A stretch of DNA of 64,000 nucleotides from UBA4742 sp963773335 (GCA_963773335.1 CAVZAT010000002.1:310001-374000); one strand, 5' to 3'; numbered from the stretch's first letter, positions 7,855 through 17,104 are shown. Made by a program: numbers and translations. Notes: generated by a model from the letters alone, not told the origin.

Positions 7855-9141
7855 TGACCTCCGCCACCGACCTGGCCGACCCGGCGTCGCATCCGATGGC
7901 GATCGGTGACCCCATGTTCTGGCGCCGGTCGCTGGACGCCCGCATGGCCGACTTCGCCGTGCTCCGCGAGCAGGGGCCGTTCACGCGTGCCGAGGCGGAG
8001 AACCCGCTGACCGGCGTACCCGACGTGTTCTTCGCCGTGACCCGCTACGCGGAGCTGGTGGAGATCAGCCGCCACCCGGAGGACTTCTGCTCGGGCCAGG
8101 GCTCGACGTCGATCATGGACATGCCGGCCGAGGCGGCGGAGTTCTTCGGCTCGTTCATCGGGATGGACGATCCCCGCCACGCCCGCCGAGCGCGGCATCG
8201 TGTCGCGGTCGTTCACCCCCCGCCAGCTCCAGGGCGTGCTCGATTCGGTGGAGACGATCTGCGCCGAGGTCATCGACGACATGTGCGAGCAGGGCGAGGT
8301 CGACCTGGTGCAGGCCATCTCCCAGCCGTTCCCGCTGCTGGTCATCTGCGACATGATGGGCATCCCCCGCAGCGAGTTCCGCACGGTGCTCGACGCCACC
8401 AACGTGATCCTGGGGTCCGGCGACCCCGACTTCCTGGGCGGCAGGGACGTGGGCGAGGCCCTGCTCGAAGCCGGCCTGACCTTGGCTGCGCTCATGAACG
8501 AGATCGCCGAGGCGCGTCGGGCGAACCCCACTGACGACCTGACCTCGGCCCTGGTCCACACCTCGGTCGGCGAGGACCTGCTGGCGCCGCATGAGATCGC
8601 GCCGTTCTTCATCCTCCTGGCTGTGGCCGGCAACGACACGACGCGCAACGCCACCACCATCGGCATGCACCTGCTCTCGCAGAACCCCGACCAACGGGCC
8701 TTGTGGCAGGCCGATCTCGAAGGCGTGTCGGCCACCGCGGTGGACGAGATCGTCCGGGTGGCATCGCCGGTGACCTTCATGCGTCGCACGGTCACCCGGC
8801 CGCTCACCTTGTCGGGTCAGACCTTCGAGGCCGGCGACAAGCTCATCCTGTTCTACGGCGCGGCGAACCGTGATCCCCGCGTCTTCGAGGCTCCGGACCA
8901 CTTCGACCTGCGCCGCGACCCCAACCCGCACGTGGGCTTCGGTGGACCCGGCCCGCACTTCTGCCTGGGCGCCCATCTGGCCCGGCGCGAGCTGGGCGTC
9001 ATCTTCCGCCAGCTGTTCACCCGCTTGCCCGACATCGAGGTGGTGGGGGACCCCGTCTACCTCGAGGCCATGGGTGTGCCGTTGGTGGGCGGCATCAAGC
9101 ACCTGCCCGTCCGCTTCACCCCGACGGCCCGGCTCGGGTAG
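7854..9141 (+). CDS. Cytochrome P450 (reading frame broken once)
   Basis: Together the two frame segments make a roughly 428-residue P450: N-terminal part MTSATDLADPASHPMAIGDP...GMDDPRHAR, then RGIVSRSFTPRQL to the end. The I-helix oxygen-binding motif is AGNDTTRN and the haem loop is FGGPGPHFCLGAHLARRE with the axial Cys. Sequence style is close to actinobacterial CYP125/CYP142-type enzymes acting on sterols or lipids (family knowledge). The frame changes by one base near 8183-8191 (one extra base would explain it), in a conserved stretch, so an assembly indel is more likely than decay. It is coupled to the upstream SDR. Confidence 0.88.
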
Positions 9142-9167
9142 CCGGGTCGCTGGGTAGGGTGCGAGGC

Positions 9168-10007
9168 ATGCGCTTCGCCTTCAAGACCGCCCCGCAGAAC
9201 ACCGACTGGCCGGCCATGCTCGACGTCTGGCGCGCCGCGGACGACATCGCGCTGTTCGAGTCCGGTTGGACCTTCGACCACTTCTACCCGATCTTCTCGG
9301 ACTCCGACGGACCCTGCCTGGAGGGCTGGACGGTCACCACCGCGCTGGCCCAGGCCACCACCCGGGTTCGGGTGGGTGTGCTGGTCACCGGGATCCACTA
9401 CCGCCATGTGGCCGTGCTGGCCAACATGGCCGCCGCCCTCGACATCGTGTCGGGCGGTCGTCTCGAACTGGGTGTCGGCGCCGGATGGAACGTGGAGGAG
9501 AGCGGGGCCTACGGCATCGAGTTGGGCACCCTCACCGAGCGCTTCGACCGCTTCGACGAGGCGCTCGAGGTGCTGGTGTCGTTGCTGACCAACGAGCACA
9601 CCACCTTCGAGGGCCGCTACTACCAGCTGACCAACGCCCGCAACGAGCCCAAGCCGATCCAGCGACCGCACCCGCCCATCGTCATCGGCGGCACCGGACC
9701 CCGGCGCACCCTGCGCGCCGCGGCCCGCTGGGCCCAGCACTGGAACCATCCGGGCACCTCGGTCGAGGAGTGGAAGACGGCGCGCGACACGCTCTACCGC
9801 CACTGCGCGGAACTGGGCCGCGATCCGGCCGAGATCACGCTCTCGACCCACCTGCGCTACGACCCGGCCGCCGGTCCGTCGGCTGTGGCCGACCAGGCGG
9901 CCGCCTTCGCGGAGGCCGGGATGGATCTGGGGATCGTCACCCTGCTTCCGCCCCACGATCCCTCGGTGCTCGAACCCATCGCCGTCGCCCTGGCCCCGCT
10001 GAGCTGA
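9168..10007 (+). CDS. LLM-class F420-dependent oxidoreductase
   Basis: The 279-residue product is a luciferase-like monooxygenase-family TIM barrel of the F420-dependent type: GVLVTGIHYRHVAVLANMAAALDIVSGGRLELGVGAGW is the hallmark (only part quoted here: SGGRLELGVGAGWN), followed by RFDRFDEALEVL and the PHPPIVIGGTGPRRTL segment. It likely performs a two-electron oxidation or reduction with coenzyme F420, a cofactor frequent in this phylum. ATG at 9168 is preferred; a GTG at 9159 is possible. It is 26 bases after the P450 and ends just before a strong hairpin, closing the three-gene unit. Confidence 0.88.
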   Translation: MRFAFKTAPQNTDWPAMLDVWRAADDIALFESGWTFDHFYPIFSDSDGPCLEGWTVTTALAQATTRVRVGVLVTGIHYRHVAVLANMAAALDIVSGGRLELGVGAGWNVEESGAYGIELGTLTERFDRFDEALEVLVSLLTNEHTTFEGRYYQLTNARNEPKPIQRPHPPIVIGGTGPRRTLRAAARWAQHWNHPGTSVEEWKTARDTLYRHCAELGRDPAEITLSTHLRYDPAAGPSAVADQAAAFAEAGMDLGIVTLLPPHDPSVLEPIAVALAPLS

Positions 10008-10024
10008 CACGAGCTGACACGCAC

Positions 10025-10079
10025 CCCCTTCCGAGCACATCTGACCACCGAAACGGTGGTCAGATGTGCTCGGAAGGGG
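10025..10079. terminator. Perfect 26-bp inverted repeat between convergent genes
   Basis: Left arm 10025-10050 and right arm 10054-10079 are perfectly complementary over 26 bases, separated by AAA. The core is CCACCG-AAA-CGGTGG. It sits between the end of the LLM gene and the end of the convergent GGDEF-EAL gene (4 bases away), so it is well placed to terminate both strands. There is no U-run. Confidence 0.8.
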
Positions 10080-10082
10080 CGG

Positions 10083-12204
10083 TCACACGCGCCGGGTGAG
10101 CCAGGACAGCAGATCGGCGGGCTCCAGCGGCTGGGCCCAGTGGAAACCCTGGCCCAGTTCGCAGCCCAGGCGGCGCAGCTCGTCCAGTTGCACCCTGGTC
10201 TCGACACCTTCGGCGATCAGGTCCAGCTCCAGGGCGCGGGCCAGGCTGATGATGGCGTGCACGATCGAGGTGTCGTCGGGATCGGTGCCCAGGCCGTCGG
10301 TGAAGGAGCGGTCGATCTTGAGCGTGTCGATGGGGAGCTTCTTGAGGTAGGCCAACGACGAGTAGCCGGTGCCGAAGTCGTCGATGTCGATGCGCACGCC
10401 CAGGTCCTTGAGTTGGCCCAGCCGGGTGATGGCCGTCGCCCGGTCGTCGATCAGCACGCTCTCGGTCACCTCCAGGTGCAGGTGGCTCGGGTCGATCTGG
10501 TTGCCCTCCAGCGCGTCGGTGATGACGGCTACCAGTCCGGGGCTGGACAGCTGGCGGGCGGAGAGGTTGATGGCCATCCACAGCCCACTGGTCTGGGGTG
10601 CGTCGCGATGCCACTCGGCCAGCTGGTGGATGGAGCGGGCGACGACCCAGGCCCCGATGGGCACGATGAGACCGGACTGCTCGGCCAGGGGAATGAACTC
10701 GGCCGGGCTGATGGGGCCGAGGCCGGGGTGCTCCCAGCGCAGCAGCGCTTCGCACCCCACCGGCAGCCCGGTCTCGAGGTTCAGCACCGGTTGGTACATC
10801 AGGTGGAGGTCGTCGTGTTCGAGGGCGCGGCGCAGGGCGGTGTCGAGATCGAGGCGGCGGATGGCGTGGCTGCGCAGCTCGCCGCTGAACCCCTCCACCC
10901 GGGCCCGGCCCCGCTCCTTGGCCAGGTTCATGGCCGCGTCGGCGTCGCGCAGCAGCGTGGACGCGCTCTCGCCGGGCTCGCTCACAGCCACCCCGCCACT
11001 GACCGTGACGGTCCGCTCGGTGCGGTCCACCAGCAGCGGGGTGTTGTCGATCAGCCCGGCGAAGCGGTGGGCGATCTCCATGGCCTCGTCGATGTCGGCC
11101 AGGTCTTCGCAGACCACCACGAACTCGTCGCCACCGAAGCGGGCCAGCGTGTCGCCCTCTCGTGCGGCCCGACTGAAGCGCTGAGCCAGCTCGCTCAGCA
11201 CCAGGTCCCCGGCAGGGTGACCGAGGCTGTCGTTGACGAGCTTGAAGTGGTCGATGTCGAAGAAGAGCACGCCCACCCGAGTCCCTCGCTGGGCCGCGGC
11301 CTCCAGGGCGTGGTCGAGTCGTTCGGTGAGCAGGCGGCGGTTGGGCAGACCGGTCACCGGATCGTGCAAGGCCTGGTGCGCGAACGCCTGCTCCACCTGC
11401 TTGCGCTCGGTGATGTCGGTGAAGTTGATGACCACCCCACCCACCGCCGGATCGTGGCGCTGATCCGTGGCCGTCAGCTCGATCCACCGCAGGCCGCCGT
11501 CCTCGGCCCTGACCCGTAGCTCGGCCCGCTGGGGGACGCCGGGATCGGCCTTGGCTTGTTCCAGCTGCTCGACGGCGATCGAGCGGTCCTCAGCCACAAG
11601 GCTGTCGAAACCGATGGCCATGCCCCCCGCTCGTCGCTGGTCCCACCACTCGAACAGGGAGCCGGATCCGTCGATCGGCCGCCCGTCGTTGTCGAGGATG
11701 GCGTAGCCGCCCACCGCGTGCTCGAGCACCACACGCTGGCGGTGCTCGGTGTTGCGCAGGGTCTCCTCGGCGCGGTGGCGCACCGTGATGTCGCGGCAGC
11801 GAGCTGACGACGGCCACGGTCTGACCGCGCCACTTCAGCGGCCGGGCGGTGACCTCGATCCAGCGGTCCGGTCCGTCCTCCGCGGGCAGGCAGAGCGACA
11901 CGTCGTACTGGGTTTCACCGGTCTGCATGGCCTGTCGGCTGGGGAGCTCGTCGACGGCCAGGTCTCGGCCGCGCGCGTCGCGGATCGCGGGGATCTTGGC
12001 CAGGTCGTTGCCCATCAGCTCGTCCAGATGGATCCCGAGGATGCGCGCCGCCGCGGGGTTGGCCGCGGCGACGCGACCGCGTGGTCCCTGCAGCACCACG
12101 CCGTGGTCGAGGGCGTTGAACACCATCTCCGACAGCTGTTCCTGCAGCTCAGGCCCGAACTCCGGTGGTTCTGGCTGGCCTGGGTTGACCTCGTCCTCGT
12201 CCAC
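10083..12204 (-). CDS. PAS-GGDEF-EAL cyclic-di-GMP enzyme (reading frame broken once)
   Basis: About 707 residues after joining both frame segments. A first PAS domain (residues about 20-130, FNALDHGVVLQGPRGRV) and a second PAS/PAC segment (HAVGGYAILDNDGRPIDG, ERKQVEQAF) precede a GGDEF domain with FGGDEF intact and an EAL domain with EALLRW, DDFGTGYSSL, KIDRSF and AEGVET intact. Both cyclase and phosphodiesterase motifs are therefore preserved; the net activity on c-di-GMP cannot be predicted. The frame changes near 11793-11804, between the two PAS domains (VAVVSS / CRDITVRHRAEET); one extra base would explain it. GTG at 12204 starts the N-terminal segment. No transmembrane segment is seen, so sensing is cytoplasmic. 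Confidence 0.88.
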
Positions 12205-12356
12205 GGTCGCTCCCGGGTTCCGATCCCGAACCAGTGGACCACGAACTGGGTCGCGATGCCCCGGTATCTCCCCCGGCCTTCATCGGCCGTGGCGGCTCGG
12301 TCGTGAGGATTCCGAGGGTGGTACTAGCGTCGGGCATCCGCGAACCAGGAGGCCTC

Positions 12357-12734
12357 ATGGCTGCCATCGCCCGCCTCGGCGCCGTCTCGCTCGACAGCGC
12401 CGATCCCGTTCGGCTGGCCGACTTCTACCGTCAGCTCCTCGACCTCGAGGTCATGTTCGAGAGCGACGACTTCATCGCCCTGTCCGGGGCCAAGGTGCTG
12501 CTGACGGTGCAGCGAGTGACCGACCACCAACCTCCCAGCTGGCCGGGTGGAGACGTCCCCAAGCAGCTCCACCTCGAGCTGGCGGTCGACGAACTGGATG
12601 CAGCCGAAGCCGCCGCGCTGGCCCTGGGCGCGACCCAGGCCGACGTCCAACCATCGCCCGACCGGTGGCGCGTGCTGCTCGACCCGGCCGGTCACCCGTT
12701 CTGCTTGACCACCCTGATCCCCGAGGGCGTCTAG
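12357..12734 (+). CDS. VOC (glyoxalase/bleomycin-resistance) family protein
   Basis: A 125-residue single-module vicinal-oxygen-chelate protein: LGAVSLDSADPVRLADFY, LDLEVMFESDDFIAL, QLHLELAVDELDAAE and the end FCLTT of the PAGHPFCL motif. It is the type annotated as VOC family/glyoxalase-like in actinobacteria; activity unknown. AGGAGG lies 5 bases upstream of the ATG. A TACTAG box about 30 bases upstream could be a -10 element. Confidence 0.85.
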   Translation: MAAIARLGAVSLDSADPVRLADFYRQLLDLEVMFESDDFIALSGAKVLLTVQRVTDHQPPSWPGGDVPKQLHLELAVDELDAAEAAALALGATQADVQPSPDRWRVLLDPAGHPFCLTTLIPEGV

Positions 12735-12799
12735 CACCGTCGCCGAGGTCGTCGGGTCTGGAGCATCCGCCGTCTCGGCCGCGGGTGGGCGGCTCGACG

Positions 12800-13420
12800 T
12801 CAGCCGAGGCCGAGCACGAAGTAGGCCGGCGTGGCCGACACCGAGGTCGTGTACTGGAGCTTCTGGTCGAGGCTGATGACCCACTCGTCGCTGCCGTTGG
12901 CGCCTGACACCTCGGTCACCTGTTTGACGTAGTTGAGGCTGGCGTCGTTCACGGAGGTCGGCCCGGCGTAGGTGGCGGACACGCCCTGGAACTCGATCAC
13001 GAGGTAGATGCTGCCCGGCGGGGTGACCGGCTGGCCGGTCTTGTCGGTGAACGGCCCGGTCTGGTAGCCGACCGACCAGGCCGGCACGTCGGGGCTGAAG
13101 TCGAACTGCACGTTGTCGATGCAGTTGTCCTTGCGGGTGGTGACCTTGGTCAGGCTGGCGGCCACGTCGGTCTGCGCCTGGCCGCTCGAGGGGGTGGTCC
13201 GGCCCGAGAACGGGCACCCGCTGGCCGGGTTCGCGGTCGTGCCGGTGGCGCCCCCGGCCCCGGTCGTGCCTGTCGACGAGGTGCTCGACGAGCTCCCACA
13301 CGCCGCGGCCAGCAGGCACAGGGCGATCACCGCCCCCAGCGAAGCTCGCCGCCAGGCGCGGTCGGGTCGGGGGCGGGAGGTCGGGCTGGTCGTCGGTCGT
13401 CGCGGCTCGGGATCGATCAC
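12800..13420 (-). CDS. Secreted lipoprotein with AMIN-like domain
   Basis: The 206-residue protein starts with a basic stretch, a hydrophobic segment and lipobox CLLAAAC, giving a lipid-anchored Cys near position 41, followed by a Ser/Thr/Gly linker. The C-terminal domain (DNCIDNVQFDF, VGYQTGPF, YLVIEFQGVSATY, YTTSVSATPAYFVLGL) matches the actinobacterial AMIN-like domain, a beta-sandwich found in exported proteins and thought to bind cell-envelope polymers. Its GTG overlaps the stop of the exporter gene (GTGA, 13417-13420), so it is probably made together with that transporter. Function unknown. Confidence 0.75.
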   Translation of the reverse strand: MIDPEPRRPTTSPTSRPRPDRAWRRASLGAVIALCLLAAACGSSSSTSSTGTTGAGGATGTTANPASGCPFSGRTTPSSGQAQTDVAASLTKVTTRKDNCIDNVQFDFSPDVPAWSVGYQTGPFTDKTGQPVTPPGSIYLVIEFQGVSATYAGPTSVNDASLNYVKQVTEVSGANGSDEWVISLDQKLQYTTSVSATPAYFVLGLG

Positions 13421-15219
13421 GGGGTCGAGTCCATCAGGCACAGCGGCCAGGGGCAAGGGTGACCGCTGACCAGGACATCGGTGGTTGACCCGAGCCGCGG
13501 GTCCGCCAGGGCGCCGGGCGCCGCCGGTCGAGCGCGCCGGGTCGGCTTCGAGCTCGGAGTCTCCGCCGCGGCTTCGTGGCTGGCGTGCTCGCGCGACAGC
13601 TCGTCGCTGTCGTGGTCGAGCTCGTCGGCGGTGATGGGGTAACCGCCGGCCAGCGCCAGCTCGGCCGTGGCCTCGAGGGACTCCCCGGCGCCGTGCACAG
13701 CACCTTGGTGGGCCAGTTGGCGGGGCAGCCAACGCAGGACGCAGGCCGCCGCGATCAGCGCCATGACGGCCCCGACGGTGACCGCCAGGTGGATGCCGGC
13801 GACGAAGGCGTGGTTGGCCGCCGCGGTCAGGGCCTTGTCGGCCGCGGGGCGCAGCGTCGCCGCCGTCTGCTGGGCTCCGGCCAGCGAGCCCTTCGAGGCG
13901 GACTGCTGGGCCGGCGTCAGGTGGGCGGTGGCGTGGTTCAGGGTGTTGGCGTAGCGCGAGGCGGCCACGCTGCCGAGCACGGCGATGCCCAGGGCGGCAC
14001 CCAGCTCGCGGGTGGCGTCGTTCATGGCCGACCCCGAGCCGGCCCGGCGCGGCGGCACGGCGGACATGATGGCCGCGGTCATGGGGGCCATGGTCATGGC
14101 GATGCCGGTGGTGAGCGGGGTGATGGCCACCACCACGAACCAGTAGGCGGTGTGCGGGGTGAGGCCGCGGAACAACAGGAGCCCGACGGCGACCAGCGCC
14201 ATGCCGACAGCCACGGAGCGGTTGGCGCCGAAGGCGGCGATGATGCGCGGGGTCAGCGGGGCCACGATCAGCATGATCAGGGCGAGCGGCATCAGGCGCA
14301 GGGCGGCGGACAGGGCCGTGTAGTTGAGCACCAGCTGGAAGTACTGGGTGATCAGGAACATGACGCCGTACATGGCCATGAACACCAGGATCATGCCGCC
14401 GGTGCCGGTGCTGAAGGCGGGGTTGCGGAAGTAGCTGATGTCGAGCATGGGCTCGGCCTGGCGCCGCTCCCAGAGGCCGAACGAGACGAGCATGACCGCC
14501 CCGAGGGCGAAGGCGCCCAGCGTGGTCGGGCTGCCCCATCCGTTCTGGGGGGCCTGGATCAGGCCGTAGACCACCGACACGATGCCGATGGTGGACAGCA
14601 CCGCGCCCACCGGATCGAGGGGCGCCTTCTCCGGGTCGCGAGAGGTGGGCACCAGGAAGTAGCCGGCCACCAGGGCCAGGATGAGCAGAGGGACGTTGAT
14701 CAGGAAGACCGACCCCCACCAGAAGTGGGCCAGCAGGACGCCGCTGATCACCGGGCCGAACCCGCCGGCCGCGCCGGTGATGCTGGCCCAGATGGCGATG
14801 GCTTTGTTGCGCTCGTGGGGTGGGAAGACGTTGATCAGGATCGACAGGGTCGAGGGCATGATGAACGCCGCGCCCACGCCCATGATGGCCCGGCAGGCGA
14901 TGAGTTCGGGCATGCCGTTCGAGCTGGAGGCCAGGCCGGCACCGGCGAGGAAGATGAGCAGGCCGAGTTGGAGCGCACCCTTGCGCCCGAAGCGATCGCC
15001 CAGGGCCCCGGTGGTGAAGAGCAGCCCGGCGAAGACCAGCGAGTAGATGGCCACCAGCCACTGGAGCTGGGACTCGGTGGCGCCGAGGTCGCGCGACAGC
15101 GTGGGAATGGTGACGTTCAGGCTCGAGTTGCCGACGAAGACGATCAGCAGGCTCAGGCACAGGACGGCCAGGATCCACCACCGGCGTTGATGGATCTGCT
15201 CGGGGGTGTGGGTGGGCAT
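13417..15219 (-). CDS. MFS drug exporter, DHA2/EmrB-QacA type (14 TM)
   Basis: A 600-residue proton-coupled exporter. Conserved motif A is GDRFGRKGALQ after the second helix, and motif C-like glycine-rich GAAGGFGPVISGVL lies in helix 5, marking an antiporter; hydrophobic segments support 14 helices. A long hydrophilic C-terminal tail (about residues 500-600) is unusual in length. ATG at 15219 has GGAGC upstream. It is divergent from a TetR gene 170 bases away, the usual arrangement for an exporter repressed by its own regulator and induced by its substrate. Confidence 0.92.
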   Translation of the reverse strand: MPTHTPEQIHQRRWWILAVLCLSLLIVFVGNSSLNVTIPTLSRDLGATESQLQWLVAIYSLVFAGLLFTTGALGDRFGRKGALQLGLLIFLAGAGLASSSNGMPELIACRAIMGVGAAFIMPSTLSILINVFPPHERNKAIAIWASITGAAGGFGPVISGVLLAHFWWGSVFLINVPLLILALVAGYFLVPTSRDPEKAPLDPVGAVLSTIGIVSVVYGLIQAPQNGWGSPTTLGAFALGAVMLVSFGLWERRQAEPMLDISYFRNPAFSTGTGGMILVFMAMYGVMFLITQYFQLVLNYTALSAALRLMPLALIMLIVAPLTPRIIAAFGANRSVAVGMALVAVGLLLFRGLTPHTAYWFVVVAITPLTTGIAMTMAPMTAAIMSAVPPRRAGSGSAMNDATRELGAALGIAVLGSVAASRYANTLNHATAHLTPAQQSASKGSLAGAQQTAATLRPAADKALTAAANHAFVAGIHLAVTVGAVMALIAAACVLRWLPRQLAHQGAVHGAGESLEATAELALAGGYPITADELDHDSDELSREHASHEAAAETPSSKPTRRARPAAPGALADPRLGSTTDVLVSGHPCPWPLCLMDSTP

Positions 15220-15319
15220 GGGTGCTCCGGGAGAGGGCCGACAGTCGGCGGGGGTGGCCGACTAGGTTCAAGATCCGGCCAACACTACAAGTGGAACTCC
15301 TATTCCGGTTAGCGTTTTC

Positions 15320-15329
15320 TGAACGTTCA
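15320..15329. promoter_or_regulatory. Candidate TetR operator in the exporter/TetR divergent region
   Basis: TGAACGTTCA is a perfect 10-bp palindrome in the 170-base divergent spacer. A second partial palindrome, GGAA-N6-TTCC, lies 25 bases upstream. Either could be the regulator's binding site; neither has experimental support. Confidence 0.4.
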
Positions 15330-15389
15330 CATGGCGTCGCGGCCGGTCGTTCGTCCGCGGGGCTTCGACCTCACCGATCCAGGACCGAG

Positions 15390-16046
15390 ATGGGCCACTC
15401 CGAACCCACCACGCGCCGAGCGGATGCCCAACGCAACCAGCAGCGCGTGCTCGATGCCGCGGTCGAGGTGTTCGACGCCGACGGACTGGGGGCGTCCATG
15501 GAGACCGTCGCCCACCGGGCGGGCGTGGGTGTGGGCACGGTGTACCGGCACTTCCCGACCAAGGACGACCTGGTCCGCTCGGTGATCTCACTGGTGTGCG
15601 AGAACCTGGTGACCTCGGCGGAGGCCGCGTTGGCCGAGCCGGACCCGGGCCAGGGCTTCCGCTCGTTCTTCCTGACCGTGCTGGAGTTCCAGGCCCAGCA
15701 CCGCGTCCTGGCCGACGAGATGGCGGCCCAGGTCGAGCCCACCGTCACCACCGTCCGGCTCAAGGAATCGCTGCGCTCGGTCACCGCCACGCTGTTGGCC
15801 CGCGCCCAGCAGGCGGGTGCGGTGCGAGCGGATGTGGGTGTCACCGACATCTCCATGCTGCTGGCCGGCATGGCCCAGGCCATGGGCCTGGTGGCCGGCG
15901 AACCGACGTTGCGGGAGCGCTATCTGGAGGTGTTGCTCGACGGCCTGAGTCCGCTCGGGGCTCGGCCGCTGCCGGGTGCCGCCCTCGGCTACGACGAGCT
16001 CGATCGCCTGCGGGTCCGCCGCGACCAGCACGGCGCTCAGGGGTAG
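15390..16046 (+). CDS. TetR family repressor of the exporter
   Basis: The 218-residue protein has the TetR_N helix-turn-helix: QQRVLDAAVEVF, TVAHRAGVGVGTVYRHFPTKDDL (partly quoted; recognition helix GVGTVYRHF), followed by an all-helical ligand-binding domain. The position next to a DHA2 exporter suggests it represses that operon and is released by a toxic ligand. ATG at 15390 was chosen because it starts shortly before the HTH; an open frame further upstream would run through the promoter region. Confidence 0.9.
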   Translation: MGHSEPTTRRADAQRNQQRVLDAAVEVFDADGLGASMETVAHRAGVGVGTVYRHFPTKDDLVRSVISLVCENLVTSAEAALAEPDPGQGFRSFFLTVLEFQAQHRVLADEMAAQVEPTVTTVRLKESLRSVTATLLARAQQAGAVRADVGVTDISMLLAGMAQAMGLVAGEPTLRERYLEVLLDGLSPLGARPLPGAALGYDELDRLRVRRDQHGAQG

Positions 16047-16205
16047 GCGAATCGACGCCCCAGCGACCTGCGAAGTTGATCATCGAGACCCACCCTTGAA
16101 TCCGGTCCAGGACCCCGTCGATCACGTGCATCGGCGAGCAGTCCGGCGTTCCCACCAGGTTTGGCCGCCGGCGAGTAAGTGAGTCGGTGGGTCGGGTCGG
16201 TGGTG

Positions 16206-16236
16206 GGTGAGTGAGTGAGTGAGTTGAGTTGAGTTG
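16206..16236. repeat. Short tandem repeat GTGA / GTTGA
   Basis: Four to five GTGA units followed by three GTTGA-like units immediately before the tRNA-Leu fragment. No coding role is seen. The rest of 16047-16238 contains no recognisable gene. Confidence 0.7.
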
Positions 16237-16238
16237 GG

Positions 16239-16296
16239 TGCGCGAGGGGGGACTTGAACCCCCAGGTCCTCTCGGACACGGGAACCTGAATCCCGG
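16239..16296 (-). pseudogene. tRNA-Leu(CAG) 3' half, lacking the 5' half
   Basis: Read on the minus strand, this holds an anticodon stem-loop (CGGGA-TTCAGGT-TCCCG), a long variable arm, the T arm (GGGGGTTCAAGTCCCCC) and the 3' acceptor strand CTCGCGC. The D arm and 5' acceptor strand are absent; unrelated sequence follows. It matches the intact tRNA-Leu at 17218-17304 over about 58 bases with a few differences, two of which are compensatory in the anticodon stem. It looks like the duplicated tRNA end left at one side of an integrated element, or a truncated second tRNA-Leu gene. Confidence 0.8.
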
Positions 16297-16589
16297 CCGG
16301 GGGGTCCCGGCTCATGCTGCGGCGCCCCGGATAGTGCCTCTCACCAGCAGGTTCTCGAAAAGGTCGTGCGACCCCGTCCCGTCCAATCCCGCCGCTTGGG
16401 ATCCAGTTGGGTTGCAAAGTGGTTGCACGCCACCCTGATGCGCAGCGGCCTCCAGACCAGGTGGTCCGCCATTCGGACGTAGACGAATCAGGCGACGCAT
16501 TTGTAGGCCTTCATCACCGTCTGCCGACTGGCTCCCCGAGCCGTTGGTCCTTTGTCAGGTGATAGCAGGTCACGCTAGCATTGAACGCT
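16297..16589. other. Gene-free stretch inside the putative tRNA-bounded insert
   Basis: No convincing gene. On the minus strand at about 16502-16580 a short frame contains GASRQTVMKAYK before a stop, faintly like the core-binding region of a tyrosine recombinase, which would suit a decayed integrase, but this is too short to call. The direct element TTGCAAAGTGGTTGCA (16414-16429) is notable. Confidence 0.4.
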
Positions 16590-16799
16590 ATGTCGGCGAC
16601 ACGAACCACCTTCACGCTGGATGACTCTCTCGCGAACCAAGCGCGTCGCCTCGGCGTGAACGTCTCGGCGGCAGCCCGCGACGGCGTCGCCGCCGCGGTT
16701 CGAGCTGCCCTGGAGCAGGCAGACCGCAACGCATACCAGGACAGGCCGGAGAAGGTCGACCAGTTCTGGACCGAGGCCGAAACGTGGGGTGACGAGTGA
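16590..16799 (+). CDS. mazE: MazE-type antitoxin
   Basis: A 69-residue protein with an N-terminal ribbon-helix-helix-like DNA-binding part (TTFTLDDSLANQARRLGVNVS) and an acidic C-terminal toxin-binding tail ending FWTEAETWGDE, the pattern of mycobacterial MazE antitoxins. It should neutralise the MazF encoded next and repress the operon. ATG at 16590 is preferred over the in-frame TTG at 16581. The stop overlaps the GTG of mazF by 4 bases (GTGA). Confidence 0.85.
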   Translation: MSATRTTFTLDDSLANQARRLGVNVSAAARDGVAAAVRAALEQADRNAYQDRPEKVDQFWTEAETWGDE

Positions 16800-17104
16800 A
16801 TCGCGGCGAGGTGTGGCTCGCCGAGGTCGGCCGCAAACGGCGCCCGGTGCTCGTCCTGACCCGCACCGAGGTGCTCGACGTCCGCTCGTTGGTGACCGTC
16901 GCGGAGATCTCGACCTCGGCGCGCGGACTGGCGGCCGAGGTCGAGCTCGACCACGTCGCCGTTGGACTCGACCGTGCGTCCGTCATCAACTGCGATGGCC
17001 TGCACACCGTTGCCCAATCGACGCTCACGACCCCGGTTGGTGAAGTCGACGGGGCCACGTTGGGCGAGGTGTGCTCAGCGGTCAGCTACGCGCTCGGCTG
17101 CTGA
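16796..17104 (+). CDS. mazF: MazF-type mRNA interferase toxin
   Basis: The 102-residue protein begins NRGEVWLAEVG and continues RRPVLVLTR, the conserved strands of the MazF/PemK fold, and ends EVCSAVSYALGC as in mycobacterial MazF proteins. MazF cleaves RNA at short sequence motifs and slows growth when MazE is degraded. Translationally coupled to mazE. The pair is the only recognisable cargo between the tRNA-Leu and its truncated copy, which suggests that it arrived with, or stabilised, a mobile element. Confidence 0.88.
   Translation: MNRGEVWLAEVGRKRRPVLVLTRTEVLDVRSLVTVAEISTSARGLAAEVELDHVAVGLDRASVINCDGLHTVAQSTLTTPVGEVDGATLGEVCSAVSYALGC

Noticed and set aside
12800..15271. An 823-codon minus-strand frame ending in the lipoprotein
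   Set aside because: Only the last 206 codons are real; the upstream part is antisense-frame noise over the exporter gene, and the lipoprotein has its own signal peptide and GTG.
16206..16236. GTGA tandem repeat as CRISPR or regulatory array
   Set aside because: Units are 4-5 bases without spacers, so it is a simple microsatellite; no CRISPR-like repeat-spacer pattern was seen anywhere.
16502..16580. Integrase remnant (GASRQTVMKAYK)
   Set aside because: The stretch is about 20 residues with stops on both sides; the resemblance to recombinase core-binding domains is too weak to call a gene.
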